This document shows positions 10,045-19,644 of a stretch of 64,000 nt of DNA, one piece after another. The DNA lies in contig NZ_CP036455.1 of the NCBI RefSeq assembly GCF_004323735.1, forward strand, positions 3,777,101 to 3,841,100. Direction: 5' to 3'. A program made the translations under genes and the position numbers. Numbering within the stretch: the stretch's first letter is position 1; the number at the start of each line of letters is the position of its first letter. The notes beneath the pieces are model-generated. The model was not told the DNA's origin, made no database searches, and worked only from the letters and a program-made list of their open reading frames with translations. Source of the DNA: Streptomonospora litoralis. Lineage in GTDB: Bacteria > Actinomycetota > Actinomycetes > Streptosporangiales > Streptosporangiaceae.

Positions 10045-10239
10045 ATGGAACACCGCACGAACAGCGCACCGGCCTGCCCCGACTGCGGATGGCCGGAGTC
10101 GGAGATCTACCAGGTGGTATCGCGGCACACGACCTCGACCGGAATGGTGCTCTACACCCGGTGCGCCTGCGGGCGCCTCCAGGTCCGTTCGCTGAACGTG
10201 CCGGGCGCACACCGCCCCGTCTCGCGCGGACGCTGCTAA
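10045..10239 (+). CDS. Small zinc-ribbon protein
   Basis: This 64-residue protein contains two CxxC/CxC-type cysteine pairs (CPDCGWPES and RCACGRLQVR), giving a probable single zinc ribbon. Similar tiny zinc-ribbon proteins are common in actinobacteria and have no assigned function. It is divergent from lysR and lies 31 nt before the iclR gene, with which it may be co-transcribed. The cysteine arrangement and the compact position between two genes support a real gene, but I see no further functional clue. Confidence 0.65.
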   Translation: MEHRTNSAPACPDCGWPESEIYQVVSRHTTSTGMVLYTRCACGRLQVRSLNVPGAHRPVSRGRC

Positions 10240-10270
10240 CGGCGGTGGGGCGGCGTGCCAGAATCGGCGC

Positions 10271-11038
10271 ATGAGCCATGTCCCCGCGGCCACGCGGGCG
10301 CTGCGCCTGCTGCGCTTCCTCGCCGCGCGCCCCGGGCCCGTGTCCGCCGTGGCCGTCGCTGCGGAGCTGGAGATGCCGCGGTCGAGCGTCTACCAACTGC
10401 TGGAGGCCATGGCCGAGGAGGGCTTCGTCACCCATCTGCCCGAGGAACGGCGCTGGGGTCTGGGGCTGGCGGCATTCGAGATCGGGTCGGCCTACCTGCG
10501 GCACGGCCCGTTGGAGCGGCTGGCCCGACCGCTGCTGCGGCGGCTGGTCGAGGAGACCGGAGCCACCGCGCACCTGGGCGTGCTGCACGGCGCCGACACG
10601 CTGTACCTGCTCAAAGAGCAGCCGCAGCACGCGCCGACGCTGATCACGGGGGTCGGGGTGCGGCTGCCTGCGCACCTGACGGCCTCCGGCCGCGCGCTTC
10701 TCGCCCACCTGCCGCGCGCCCAGGTGCGCGCACTCTACCCGTCGGCTGAGAGCTTCACCGACCGCACCGGGCGCGGTCCGGCCGCGCCCGGTGAGCTGCG
10801 CGAACTACTGGCAGGCGAGCGGCGCGCGGGCTACTCCGTGGAGGAAGGCCAGGTGACCGAGGGGTTCTCGTCCGTGGCGGCGGCCGCCTTCGACCACAAC
10901 GCCGCACCGGCGGCGGCCATCAGCCTCACGGTGCCCAGCGCCCGCCCGGTCACACCCGCGGCCCTGGCCGCGGGGGCGCGCGACGCCGCCGCCGAGCTGA
11001 CGCGCCGACTGGGCGGGCGCCGCCCGGAGCCGTTGTGA
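10271..11038 (+). CDS. IclR-family transcriptional regulator, candidate hut regulator
   Basis: This 255-residue protein has an N-terminal winged HTH (about 5-65, VAVAAELEMPRSSVYQLLEA) and a C-terminal IclR effector domain (about 80-248, including LPAHLTASGRALLAHLP). IclR regulators often control catabolic operons next to them. It faces away from the hut genes about 1.5 kb from hutH, so it is the leading candidate for sensing a histidine-pathway intermediate such as urocanate. That role is inferred from position only. It converges on rbpA with 43 bp between stop codons. Confidence 0.92.
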   Translation: MSHVPAATRALRLLRFLAARPGPVSAVAVAAELEMPRSSVYQLLEAMAEEGFVTHLPEERRWGLGLAAFEIGSAYLRHGPLERLARPLLRRLVEETGATAHLGVLHGADTLYLLKEQPQHAPTLITGVGVRLPAHLTASGRALLAHLPRAQVRALYPSAESFTDRTGRGPAAPGELRELLAGERRAGYSVEEGQVTEGFSSVAAAAFDHNAAPAAAISLTVPSARPVTPAALAAGARDAAAELTRRLGGRRPEPL

Positions 11039-11081
11039 GCCGGCGCGGTCCGCACGGCGAGCGCGGGCGCGCGGCGGTTCG

Positions 11082-11453
11082 CTAGTTGGCGTTGGCCTGG
11101 ATGTAGGCCTCGATCTCGGCGCGCTCGGCCCGCAGCTTCGCCAGGGCCTCGTCGAGGATGAGGCGACCCTCCTCTTCGCTGCGGCGCTCCTTCACGTAAG
11201 CCAGGTGGGTCTTGTACGGCTCGGTCCGCGGCGGCGCCGGAGGGTTCTGCGGGTCCTTGCCCGCCGGGAAGCCGCAGCGAGGGCAGTCCCACTCCTCGGG
11301 GACCGCGGCTTCGTGCGCGAAGCTCGGCACGACCTCGTGCTTGTTGGCGCAGTAGAAGGGCACCCGGACACGCGGTGCGGACTCGCCGCGCTCGGCCTCG
11401 CCCATCGGGCCGGCACCGACGCGGCTGCCACGGATGGCGCTGCCACTACCCAC
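11082..11453 (-). CDS. rbpA: RNA polymerase-binding protein RbpA
   Basis: RbpA is an actinobacteria-specific factor that binds RNA polymerase and the principal sigma factor and stabilises the open promoter complex. The 123-residue protein shows the core segment FYCANKHEVVPSF, a CPRCG zinc-type pair in the WDCPRCGFPAG segment, and the C-terminal sigma-interaction helix (ERRSEEEGRLILDEALAKL). Length fits the family. It is transcribed in the same direction as secG and the glycolytic genes, 143 bp downstream of secG, so it may share read-through or have its own promoter. Confidence 0.95.
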   Translation of the reverse strand: MGSGSAIRGSRVGAGPMGEAERGESAPRVRVPFYCANKHEVVPSFAHEAAVPEEWDCPRCGFPAGKDPQNPPAPPRTEPYKTHLAYVKERRSEEEGRLILDEALAKLRAERAEIEAYIQANAN

Positions 11454-11596
11454 GGATTACTCCTTCGTCGGACATCACGCCCCGGCTAAGGGGAGAACGG
11501 AGACACGCCGCACGGCGGCACGGTGCGGCGGTGGAGCCCGCGCGGCGGGCGCGGGCGGAGGTGGGGGCTCGGAAGGGACCGAGGAGGGAGCGGGGG

Positions 11597-11833
11597 CTAA
11601 CCGGCCTGGTTGAGCATCAGCCCGAGGACCACGACGGCGACGATCCACACCAGTCCGGTGGCGATCGTCAGTCGGTCGAGGTTGCGTTCGACCACGGAGG
11701 ACCCGCCCAGGGAGGACGTGACGCCGCCCCCGAACAGGTCGGAGAGGCCGCCGCCCTTGCCCTTGTGCAACAGCACCATCAGGACCAGCAGCACGCTGCA
11801 GAGCATCACGAGGATGGACAGACCGAGGATCAC
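11597..11833 (-). CDS. secG: Preprotein translocase subunit SecG
   Basis: SecG is the small, non-essential partner of SecYE in the plasma-membrane protein channel. The 78-residue protein has two hydrophobic segments (about 3-21 and 55-74) flanking the glycine-rich cytoplasmic loop GKGGGLSDLFGGGV, which is diagnostic for SecG. Its place downstream of tpiA is conserved in actinobacteria. A strong hairpin after tpiA separates it from the glycolytic genes. Confidence 0.95.
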   Translation of the reverse strand: MILGLSILVMLCSVLLVLMVLLHKGKGGGLSDLFGGGVTSSLGGSSVVERNLDRLTIATGLVWIVAVVVLGLMLNQAG

Positions 11834-12178
11834 ACGCTCACCCGTAACTCGACCCCGAGTGGGGGGAATCGACGACTTGGGCCCCGGACCCGCGCACTCG
11901 CCGGACGAGCCGGTTCGAACGGCCCGCCCGAGAGGGACCCCGAGGACACTGCTTGGATTCTACAGTGTGCCCTGTGGACACGTACCCGCCCGAAGAGAAC
12001 GGGCTTTGCGCATTCTAACCCGAGCGCGGCCTTGCTGCGGCCGCTTCGAGTATCGAAACCGGGACCGCGGCGGCAAATCGGCATCGGCCGCCGGCTTCGG
12101 CACGGGCCCAGACGCGGACGCAGTGCCGGAGCGGGCTGCCGAGAAGGGCCGGCCGGCGCGAACCGGCCGGCCCCGCGC
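11834..12178. other. secG-tpiA intergenic region
   Basis: These 345 bp contain no convincing gene. They hold the tpiA hairpin at 12146-12173 and presumably the secG promoter. A GGTTCGAAC stretch near 11925 resembles a tRNA T-loop, but no flanking stem pairs and no cloverleaf can be drawn. Confidence 0.6.
12146..12173 (-). terminator. Hairpin after tpiA
   Basis: An 11-bp perfect GC stem (12146-12156 with 12163-12173) around a 6-nt loop lies 6 nt past the tpiA stop. It probably ends the gap-pgk-tpiA transcript. Confidence 0.7.
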
Positions 12179-12961
12179 TCACTCCCGGCCGAGCCGGGCG
12201 AGCTTGACGAACTCCTCGGGCTTGAGGCTCGCACCGCCCACCAGGGCACCGTCGACGTCGTCCTGGTCCATGATCCCGGCGATGTTGTCGCCCTTGACCG
12301 ATCCTCCGTAGAGGATGCGGGTGGCGCCGGCCACCTCGTCGGAGTACAGCTCGCCCAGCCGCCCGCGCAGCGCGCGGCACACCTCCTGGGCGTCCTGCGG
12401 GGTGGCGACCTCGCCGGTGCCGATGGCCCACACCGGTTCGTAGGCGACGACCAGGCGCGCGGCCTGCTCCGCCGGCACGTCCTTCAGCGCACCGTCCAGC
12501 TGGGCGAGCGTGTGCGGGACGTGCTCGCCGGCCTTGCGCACATCCAGGCCCTCGCCCAGGCACAGGATGGGCGTGATGTCGGCGGCGAAGGCCGCCTTCA
12601 CCTTGCCGTTGACGACCGCGTCGTCCTCCTGGTGGTACTCCCGGCGCTCGGAGTGGCCGGCCAGGGCGTAGGTGCAGCCCAGCTTGGCCAGCATGGAGCC
12701 GGAGATCTCGCCGGTGTAGGCGCCCTTCTCCTGGGCGGAGATGTCCTGGGCGCCGTAGCCGATCTTCAGCTTGTCGCCGTCGACGAGGGTCTGCACGCTG
12801 CGCAGGTTCGTGAACGGCGGGAGAACGACGATCTCGGCGGTGTCGAAGTCGGCGTCGTTCAGCGTGAACGCGAGCTTCTGAACCAGCGCGATGGCTTCGA
12901 GGTGGTTGTTGTTCAGCTTCCAGTTGCCCGCGATCAGCGGCTTGCGCTTGGGCTCTGCCAT
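12179..12961 (-). CDS. tpiA: Triosephosphate isomerase
   Basis: TpiA interconverts dihydroxyacetone phosphate and glyceraldehyde 3-phosphate. The 260-residue TIM-barrel protein shows Asn-Lys near the start (AGNWKLNNN), the catalytic His in [10 protein letters not shown], the catalytic Glu in [12 protein letters not shown] and the phosphate loop ILYGGSV. It is the third gene of the gap-pgk-tpiA cluster, separated from pgk by a 62-bp gap filled largely by a hairpin. Nothing unusual is seen in the protein. Confidence 0.98.
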   Translation of the reverse strand: MAEPKRKPLIAGNWKLNNNHLEAIALVQKLAFTLNDADFDTAEIVVLPPFTNLRSVQTLVDGDKLKIGYGAQDISAQEKGAYTGEISGSMLAKLGCTYALAGHSERREYHQEDDAVVNGKVKAAFAADITPILCLGEGLDVRKAGEHVPHTLAQLDGALKDVPAEQAARLVVAYEPVWAIGTGEVATPQDAQEVCRALRGRLGELYSDEVAGATRILYGGSVKGDNIAGIMDQDDVDGALVGGASLKPEEFVKLARLGRE

Positions 12962-12986
12962 GGTGTCTTCCTCAGCTGCAGAAAGG

Positions 12987-13017
12987 GCGCCGGCGGCCCG
13001 CTTTGGGCCGCCGGCGC
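12987..13017 (-). terminator. Intercistronic hairpin, pgk-tpiA
   Basis: A 13-bp perfect stem (12987-12999 with 13005-13017) with a 5-nt loop lies directly after the pgk stop and before the tpiA ribosome site. In an operon this acts as a partial terminator or a 3'-end stabiliser rather than a full stop. Confidence 0.6.
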
Positions 13018-13023
13018 GCGGGG

Positions 13024-14211
13024 TCAGTCGTCCAGGGCCTCGATACCGGGCAGGTTCTTGCCCTCCAGGTACTCCAGGCTGGCGCCGCCGCCGGTGGAGA
13101 TGTGGCCGAAGGCCGCCTCGTCGAAGCCGAGGGCGCGCACGGCCGCCGCCGAGTCGCCGCCGCCCACCACCGTGAAGGCGCCGGAGTCCAGCAGGGCTTG
13201 GGCGAGCGCACGGGTGCCGTTCGAGTAGGGCTCCATCTCGAAAACGCCCATCGGGCCGTTCCAGAAGACGGTGCGCGCGTCGGCCAGCTTGGCGGCGAAC
13301 AGCTCGCGGCTCTTGGGTCCGATGTCCAGGCCCATGCGGTCGGCGGGGATGGAGTCGGCGTCGGCCGGGCCGTGCGGTGCGTCGGCCGAGAACGACTCGG
13401 CCGCGACCACGTCGACGGGGAGCACGATCTCCACGCCCTGCTTCTCCGCGCGGTCCAGGTAATCGCGCACGGTGTCGACCTGGTCGGCCTCCAGCAGGCT
13501 GGACCCGACCTCGTAGCCCCTGGCCTTGAGGAAGGTGTAGGCCATGCCGCCGCCGATGAGCAGGCGGTCCGCGGTGCCCAGCAGATTGTCGATCACACCG
13601 AGCTTGTCGGAGACCTTGGAACCGCCCAGCGCGACCGCGTAGGGGCGCGCGGGATCGCCGGTGAGCGTGCGCAGCACCTCGACCTCGGCCAGCACCAGCC
13701 CGCCGACGGCGTGCGGCAGGCGGTTGGGCAGGTCGTAGACGCTGGCGTGCTTGCGGTGCACCGCGCCGAAGCCGTCGCCGACGTAGAGGTCGGCGAGCTG
13801 GGCGAGGCGGTCGGCGAACTCGCCGCGTTCCGCGTCGTCCTTGCTGGTCTCGCCCGGCTCGAAGCGCAGGTTCTCCACGAGCGCGACCCCGCCGTCGGCC
13901 AGTCCGGCGCTCGCCGCGCGGGCGGACTCCCCGGCGGTGTCGTCGGCGCAGGCGACCTCGGTGCCCAGCAGCTCGCCCAGTCGGGCGGCGACCGGGCGCA
14001 GCGAGTAGGCGGGGTCGGGAGCCCCCTTGGGACGGCCCAGGTGGGCGGCCACCACGACGCGCGCTCCGCGCTCGCGCAGGGCGCCGATGGTGGGCAGGCT
14101 GGCGCGGATCCGGCCGTCGTCGGTGATGCGGTCACCGTCGAGGGGCACGTTGAGATCCGCCCGGACGAACACGCGCTTGCCGGAGACGTCGAGGTCGTCG
14201 ATCGTGCGCAT
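13024..14211 (-). CDS. pgk: Phosphoglycerate kinase
   Basis: Pgk transfers phosphate from 1,3-bisphosphoglycerate to ADP. The 395-residue protein has the N-terminal substrate motif [14 protein letters not shown], the AHLGRPKG segment, [12 protein letters not shown] in the nucleotide domain, and the C-terminal [10 protein letters not shown] loop. Length is normal. It follows gap by 107 bp with a 14-bp-stem hairpin between them. Confidence 0.98.
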   Translation of the reverse strand: MRTIDDLDVSGKRVFVRADLNVPLDGDRITDDGRIRASLPTIGALRERGARVVVAAHLGRPKGAPDPAYSLRPVAARLGELLGTEVACADDTAGESARAASAGLADGGVALVENLRFEPGETSKDDAERGEFADRLAQLADLYVGDGFGAVHRKHASVYDLPNRLPHAVGGLVLAEVEVLRTLTGDPARPYAVALGGSKVSDKLGVIDNLLGTADRLLIGGGMAYTFLKARGYEVGSSLLEADQVDTVRDYLDRAEKQGVEIVLPVDVVAAESFSADAPHGPADADSIPADRMGLDIGPKSRELFAAKLADARTVFWNGPMGVFEMEPYSNGTRALAQALLDSGAFTVVGGGDSAAAVRALGFDEAAFGHISTGGGASLEYLEGKNLPGIEALDD

Positions 14212-14250
14212 GATGCTCTCCTTCCGCGGGGTGGAGCCGCCCAGCGCGCA

Positions 14251-14290
14251 CCGCGGCGCCCCCGGCTGTCAGCAGGCGGGGGCGCCGCGG
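14251..14290 (-). terminator. Intercistronic hairpin, gap-pgk
   Basis: A 14-bp perfect stem (14251-14264 with 14277-14290) around a 12-nt loop lies between the gap stop and the pgk start. With the hairpins at 12987 and 12146, every glycolytic gene in this run is followed by one. Confidence 0.6.
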
Positions 14291-14318
14291 CGGCGCCGGT
14301 ACGGCGGGGTTCGTCCGG

Positions 14319-15323
<1,005 letters not shown>

Positions 15324-15515
15324 GGTAACCAGGCTCCTCACGTGTTGATAGGTACTGCCATCACGGTCGGCTCAGCAGTGCCGGACCGCGGAAGTTCAAG
15401 CGCCGGGATATCACTTCCGAGCCTATCGCTCCGCCGCAGGACGGAGCGCCGTGGGCCCGTCGCGATACCGATGGGAGTCCTCGGCGCCCGGACCATGCTC
15501 GCACCGCAGCCGACT

Positions 15516-15531
15516 AAAGGTCTAGACCATT
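15516..15531. promoter_or_regulatory. dre-like operator (DasR site)
   Basis: The 16-mer AAAGGTCTAGACCATT has the palindromic core GGTCTAGACC. It matches 11 of 12 central positions of the dre element (TGGTCTAGACCA) bound by DasR, the GntR-family regulator of N-acetylglucosamine use and development in Streptomyces. It lies in an AT-richer patch between the whiA hairpin and the gap start, where the gap promoter is expected. Confidence 0.6.
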
Positions 15532-15622
15532 TTCCAAAGTTTTCCGACCTGCTTGAACAGTCACAAAACCGAACACCGGAAAAGAATTCCTGCGGGCATT
15601 CGAAAAGGCGCCGAAGGGACCG

Positions 15623-15653
15623 CGGTGCGGCACCCGACGCGGGCGCCGCACCG
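15623..15653 (-). terminator. Hairpin after whiA
   Basis: A 9-bp stem (15623-15631 with 15645-15653) with further CCCG/CGGG pairing inside the loop lies 10 nt past the whiA stop, upstream of the gap promoter region. Confidence 0.6.
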
Positions 15654-15662
15654 ACCCGGGCG

Positions 15663-16643
15663 TCACGGCACCAGCATGTCCGCGGTCAGGTTGGCGTCGG
15701 TACCGGCGATGCCCAAGTCGCAGGCGCGCTTGTCGGCCATCGCCAGCAGGCGGCGGATCCGCCCGGCGATCGCGTCCTTGGTCAGCGGCGGAGAGGAGAG
15801 CTGGCCCAACTCCTCCAGCGACGCCTGCTTGTGAGCCAGCCGCAACTGCCCGGCGGCCACCAGGTGGTCGGGGGCCTCCTCCCCGAGAATCTCCAGGGCC
15901 CGCTCGACCCGCGCCCCGGCCGCCACGGCCGCCCGGGCGCTGCGGCGCAGGTTCGCGTCGTCGAAGTTGGCCAGCCGGTTGGCCGTGGCGCGCACCTCGC
16001 GGCGCATCCGCCGCTCCTCCCAGGCCAGCACGCTCTCGTGCGCGCCGAGCATGGTCAGCAGCGCACCGATGGAATCGCCGTCGCGCACCACGACCCGGTC
16101 CACGCCGCGGACCTCGCGCGCCTTGCCCTGCACCTTCAGCCGACGCGCGGCGCCCACGAGGGCGAGCGCAGCCTCGGGCCCCGGGCACGTGACCTCCAGC
16201 GACATCGACCGCCCCGGCTCCGTCAGCGACCCGTGGGCGATGAAGGCGCCCCGCCAGGCCGACTCGGCGTCGCAGGAGCCGCCGGCGACGACGTGGCGCG
16301 GCAGACCGCGCACCGGCCGCCCGTTGTTGTCGATAAGCCCGGTCTGGCGGGCGAGGCTCTCACCGTCCTTGATGACGCGCACGACGTAGCGGTTGCCCTT
16401 GCGCAGACCGCTCGGCGCCAGCACGACCACCTCGGACTCGTGCCCGAAGACCTCGGAGATGTCCTTGCGCAGCCGCCGCGCCGCCGCGCCGGTGTCGAGT
16501 TCGGCCTCGATGACGATGCGGCCGCTGACCAGGTGCAGCCCTCCGGTGAAGCGCAGGATCGTGGAGACCTCGGCCTTGCGGCAACACGGCTTGAGAACGG
16601 TCAGCCGGCTCAACTCGTCCTTCACCACGCCGGTCATCGCCAT
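15663..16643 (-). CDS. whiA: Sporulation regulator WhiA
   Basis: WhiA is a DNA-binding protein conserved in Gram-positives. In Streptomyces it works with WhiB to switch on sporulation septation; elsewhere it affects division. The 326-residue protein has the N-terminal LAGLIDADG-like fold ([19 protein letters not shown], about 16-34) and a C-terminal HTH ([21 protein letters not shown]). ATG 16643 is chosen because the family begins (M)[11 protein letters not shown] and GAGGGGA precedes it. The frame is open upstream but that part is non-coding in character. Its presence fits a mycelial actinobacterium. Confidence 0.96.
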   Translation of the reverse strand: MAMTGVVKDELSRLTVLKPCCRKAEVSTILRFTGGLHLVSGRIVIEAELDTGAAARRLRKDISEVFGHESEVVVLAPSGLRKGNRYVVRVIKDGESLARQTGLIDNNGRPVRGLPRHVVAGGSCDAESAWRGAFIAHGSLTEPGRSMSLEVTCPGPEAALALVGAARRLKVQGKAREVRGVDRVVVRDGDSIGALLTMLGAHESVLAWEERRMRREVRATANRLANFDDANLRRSARAAVAAGARVERALEILGEEAPDHLVAAGQLRLAHKQASLEELGQLSSPPLTKDAIAGRIRRLLAMADKRACDLGIAGTDANLTADMLVP

Positions 16644-16916
16644 GGACGCCGTCCCCTCGCAACTCGAACTCCACATCCGCCGCGCAGGCCCGCGGGCCAT
16701 ACGCTCCTGGTCGCAGACTACTGAACGTGCGAGCGATGGCCACGCCCCTGGCCGCGTGTCCAAAGTCCCTGCTCGCTTCGGCGAGTCGTGTTTTCCGTTC
16801 CGTGCCGATCTCTGCCGAATGGCGCCGAGGGTGCGCTGGACGGCGCCCGACACGTCGAGGTGGCACCGGTGCCGCCTATCGCACGGGCCGCCCCCGTCGG
16901 GCGCGCCGTCCCGCGG

Positions 16917-17345
16917 TCAGGCTCCCTGCGTCTCCAGCAGGTAGTCGCGCAGCACGACCGCGTGGTTGTGCTCGGTGTCACGGGCGCCGTAGAGCAGGGT
17001 GACCGGGCCCTTGGCCATGGCATCGCGGATGGGGCGCAGGACCTCGGGGTCGGCGTCGTCGAGTTCGGCCCGGTACTTCCGGACGAACTTGTCCCAGCGG
17101 TCGGGGTCGGCGTGCAGCCAGCTGCGGAGTTCGGAGCTGGGCGCGGCGTCCCTCAGCCACTCGTCGTAGTGCACCGAACTCTTGCGCACGCCGCGCGGCC
17201 ACAACCGGTCGACGAGGAATGCTCGGCCGGGCGGATCCTCGCCGAGCGTGTCACGCACGCGGATGAGGTGGATCTCGTGCCCGCTCTTCCCGCCTTCGCG
17301 TTCCTTGCTCACGTTGGCTGGATGCCCGCCGGGCGCACCGGTCAA
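16917..17345 (-). CDS. DUF488 family protein
   Basis: This protein of up to 142 residues belongs to the DUF488 family, recognised by LVDRLWPRGVRKSSV, a WLRDAAPSSELR segment and the C-terminal LLYGARDTEHNHAVVL. The biochemical role is unknown; family members are small soluble proteins. The longest reading starts at TTG 17345, and GTG 17312 is an alternative start close to the family N-terminus. The gene sits between yvcK and whiA, which are adjacent in Streptomyces, so it looks like an insertion into an otherwise conserved cluster. It follows yvcK by about 10 nt. Confidence 0.85.
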   Translation of the reverse strand: MTGAPGGHPANVSKEREGGKSGHEIHLIRVRDTLGEDPPGRAFLVDRLWPRGVRKSSVHYDEWLRDAAPSSELRSWLHADPDRWDKFVRKYRAELDDADPEVLRPIRDAMAKGPVTLLYGARDTEHNHAVVLRDYLLETQGA

Positions 17346-17355
17346 CCCTGGTTTC

Positions 17356-18381
17356 TCAGGCCAGGAACACCTCGTCGAAAGCCTCCGCCAAGCGGTCGGG
17401 GTCGTGGCGCGGTGAGCCGTCGGAGGCGGCGACGTCGCGCACCACCAGGCGGCCGCCCATCTCCTTGGCTACCTCGCCGACACGGCTGGTGTCGCCGACC
17501 ACCGCGCTGTCGGCAAGGACCGCGTCGATGCCCAGCCGCGGCGCGTGGGCGGCCAGCACCTCCAGATAGGTCTCGGGGCGGAAGCCGTCGGTCTCGCCCT
17601 TCTGCGGCGAGAGGTTGAGCGCCACCAGGCGCCGCGCGGTGGTGTCGACGAGGGCCTGGGCCAGTTCGGGCACCAGCAGGTGCGGCAGCACGCTGGTGAA
17701 CCACGAGCCCGGCCCGAACACCACCCAGTCGGCCTCCCGAACGGCCTTGACCGCCTGGTGGGAGGCCGGGGGCGCCTCGGGCACCAGCGAGATCGAGCGG
17801 ACGCGGCCGCGGGTGCTTGCGCAGGCCACCTGCCCGCGGACGGTGGTGAGCTCGAATGGGCGAGCGGGGTCGGTTCCCTCGACCTCGGCGACGATGTCGA
17901 GCGGAACCGAGGACATCGGCAGCACCCGGCCGTGCGCGCCCAGCAACTGGCCCACCCAGTCCAGCCCGGCCACGGAGTCGCCCAGCAGCTCCCACAGCGC
18001 CACGATGAGCAGGTTGCCCACCGCGTGGCCGTGCAGCTCGCCCTCGGAGCGGAACCGGTGCTGGACGACTTCGCTCCAGGTGTGGCCCCACTCGTCGTCG
18101 CCGCACAGCGCGGCCAGGGCCATGCGCAGATCACCCGGCGGCAGAACGCCCAGTTCCTTGCGCAGCCGCCCGCTGGAGCCGCCGTCGTCGGCGACGGTCA
18201 CGATGGCGGTCACGTCGGTGGTGACCCGGCGCAGTGCCGACAGCGAGGCGTGCAGGCCGTGCCCCCCGCCCAGCGCCACGACCCGCGGAGGCGTGGCCTC
18301 GCGTCGGTCGTCGGCCGCGGCGCCGCCGAACGCGCCGCCTGCCGACCTCCCGCCGCCGTCGGCGGGGATGTTGTCTGCCAT
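17356..18381 (-). CDS. yvcK: YvcK/GlmR family UDP-GlcNAc-binding protein
   Basis: YvcK (GlmR) proteins bind UDP-sugars and tune carbon flow into cell-wall precursors; they resemble CofD (2-phospho-L-lactate transferase). The 341-residue protein has the family start VVALGGGHGLHASLSALRR and VTVADDGGSSGRLRKELG near 58-75, then the GDLRMALAAL and VGNLLIVALWELLGD segments. It lies in the conserved rapZ-yvcK-whiA cluster. The first 30 residues are low-complexity and probably disordered. Confidence 0.94.
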   Translation of the reverse strand: MADNIPADGGGRSAGGAFGGAAADDRREATPPRVVALGGGHGLHASLSALRRVTTDVTAIVTVADDGGSSGRLRKELGVLPPGDLRMALAALCGDDEWGHTWSEVVQHRFRSEGELHGHAVGNLLIVALWELLGDSVAGLDWVGQLLGAHGRVLPMSSVPLDIVAEVEGTDPARPFELTTVRGQVACASTRGRVRSISLVPEAPPASHQAVKAVREADWVVFGPGSWFTSVLPHLLVPELAQALVDTTARRLVALNLSPQKGETDGFRPETYLEVLAAHAPRLGIDAVLADSAVVGDTSRVGEVAKEMGGRLVVRDVAASDGSPRHDPDRLAEAFDEVFLA

Positions 18382-18684
18382 GTGCCTCTGCGTATCTCGT
18401 GTCCCGGTGTTCAGCGGACGGCCGCCGGGGTGCGCGCCGCGCTCGCGGCACCCGCGGCGGCCGCCACGGGTTGGGCCAATGCTAGAGCGTGACCGATCGG
18501 CAGTCGTCCTGTTTCGCGGTCATCAACGGCATTCCGGGGCCGATCGGCGGATTCCGCCGACCCCTCCGCCGTTGTACGGTAAGTCGAGCGCCGCCTCGGC
18601 AAGGGATGCCGAAACCACCAAGCCCGTTCCGCCACCCGGGACCCGCCGACCCGCGCGGCCTGCGCCGCCTCGGCGCCGGAGTGC
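18382..18684. other. rapZ-yvcK intergenic region
   Basis: These 303 bp hold no gene I can support. They must contain the yvcK promoter and leader. A weak TTGCCG/TACCGT pairing near 18580-18605 on the minus strand is the only promoter-like pair and is not convincing. Confidence 0.45.
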
Positions 18685-19644
18685 TCATTCCTGCCCGAGA
18701 TCGCGGTGCACGACATGCACCTCCAGCCCCTGCTCGCGGAGGCGCTCCCCGAACTGCTCGGCCATGGCGACGCTGCGGTGCTTGCCGCCGGTGCAGCCGA
18801 TCGCGAGCGTCATGTAGTGCTTGCCCTCACGCTGGTACCCCGCGATGATCAGCCGCAGCACCTCGGCATAGGAGTCGACCATCTCCTTCGCGCCGGTCTG
18901 GGCGAGGACGTACTCGCGCACCGGGGCGTCGCGGCCGTTCATCGCCCGCAGCTCGGGTATCCAGTGCGGGTTGGGCAGGAAGCGGCAGTCCAGCACGAGG
19001 TCGGCGTCGACCGGCAGGCCGTGCTTGTAGCCGAACGAGACGACATTGGCGCGCGGACGCGCCTCCTCCGACTCGCCGAAGAACCCGATGACCTTCGCCT
19101 TGAGCTGGTGCACGTTGAGCTGGGAGGTGTCGATCACCAGATCGGCCTCGCCGCGGACGGCGCGCAGGGTCTCGCGCTCGCGGGCGATGCCGTCGGTGAG
19201 GCGGCCGTCACCCTGCAGCGGATGCGGCCGCCGCACGCTCTCGAAGCGGCGCACCAGGGCGTCGTCGCCGGCCTCCAGGAACACCACGCGCGCGACGATG
19301 CCGCGCCGGCGCAGCTCTTCGACCGTGGAGAGCAGGTCCTGGGTGAAGGCCATGCTGCGCACGTCGACGACGGCGGCCACGCGCGGCACCGCGCCCTGTG
19401 TGCGCCCGGCGAGGTCGATCATGGTCGGCAGCAGCCCCGGCGGCAGGTTGTCGACGACGAACCAGTCCAGGTCCTCCAAAGCGCGGGCGGCGGTACTGCG
19501 CCCGGCACCCGACATACCGGTCACGACGACGATCTCGGGCGGCAGTTCGCCGCTGAGACTGCCCGTGGCCTGGTCATCCCCCATTGCGCTGTTCTCTTCC
19601 GTCAGCCCTGCCGCGTTCTCCGGTGCGGACGCCGCCCCTGTCAT
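18685..19644 (-). CDS. rapZ: RapZ family nucleotide-binding protein
   Basis: RapZ-family P-loop proteins adapt RNase E to a small RNA controlling glucosamine-6-phosphate synthase in E. coli; the actinobacterial target is not established. The 319-residue protein has the Walker A motif [10 protein letters not shown], the DNLPPGLLP segment, and the C-terminal [16 protein letters not shown] and [12 protein letters not shown] motifs of the effector-binding domain. ATG 19644 has GGGAAGGA at good spacing and overlaps uvrC by about 70 nt. ATG 19584 (overlap 11 nt) is the alternative. Nearby yvcK also concerns amino-sugar metabolism. Confidence 0.93.
   Translation of the reverse strand: MTGAASAPENAAGLTEENSAMGDDQATGSLSGELPPEIVVVTGMSGAGRSTAARALEDLDWFVVDNLPPGLLPTMIDLAGRTQGAVPRVAAVVDVRSMAFTQDLLSTVEELRRRGIVARVVFLEAGDDALVRRFESVRRPHPLQGDGRLTDGIARERETLRAVRGEADLVIDTSQLNVHQLKAKVIGFFGESEEARPRANVVSFGYKHGLPVDADLVLDCRFLPNPHWIPELRAMNGRDAPVREYVLAQTGAKEMVDSYAEVLRLIIAGYQREGKHYMTLAIGCTGGKHRSVAMAEQFGERLREQGLEVHVVHRDLGQE

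Noticed and set aside
11915-11945. tRNA-like T-loop GGTTCGAAC
   Set aside because: Flanking bases do not form a T-stem, and no acceptor, D or anticodon arm can be drawn on either strand.
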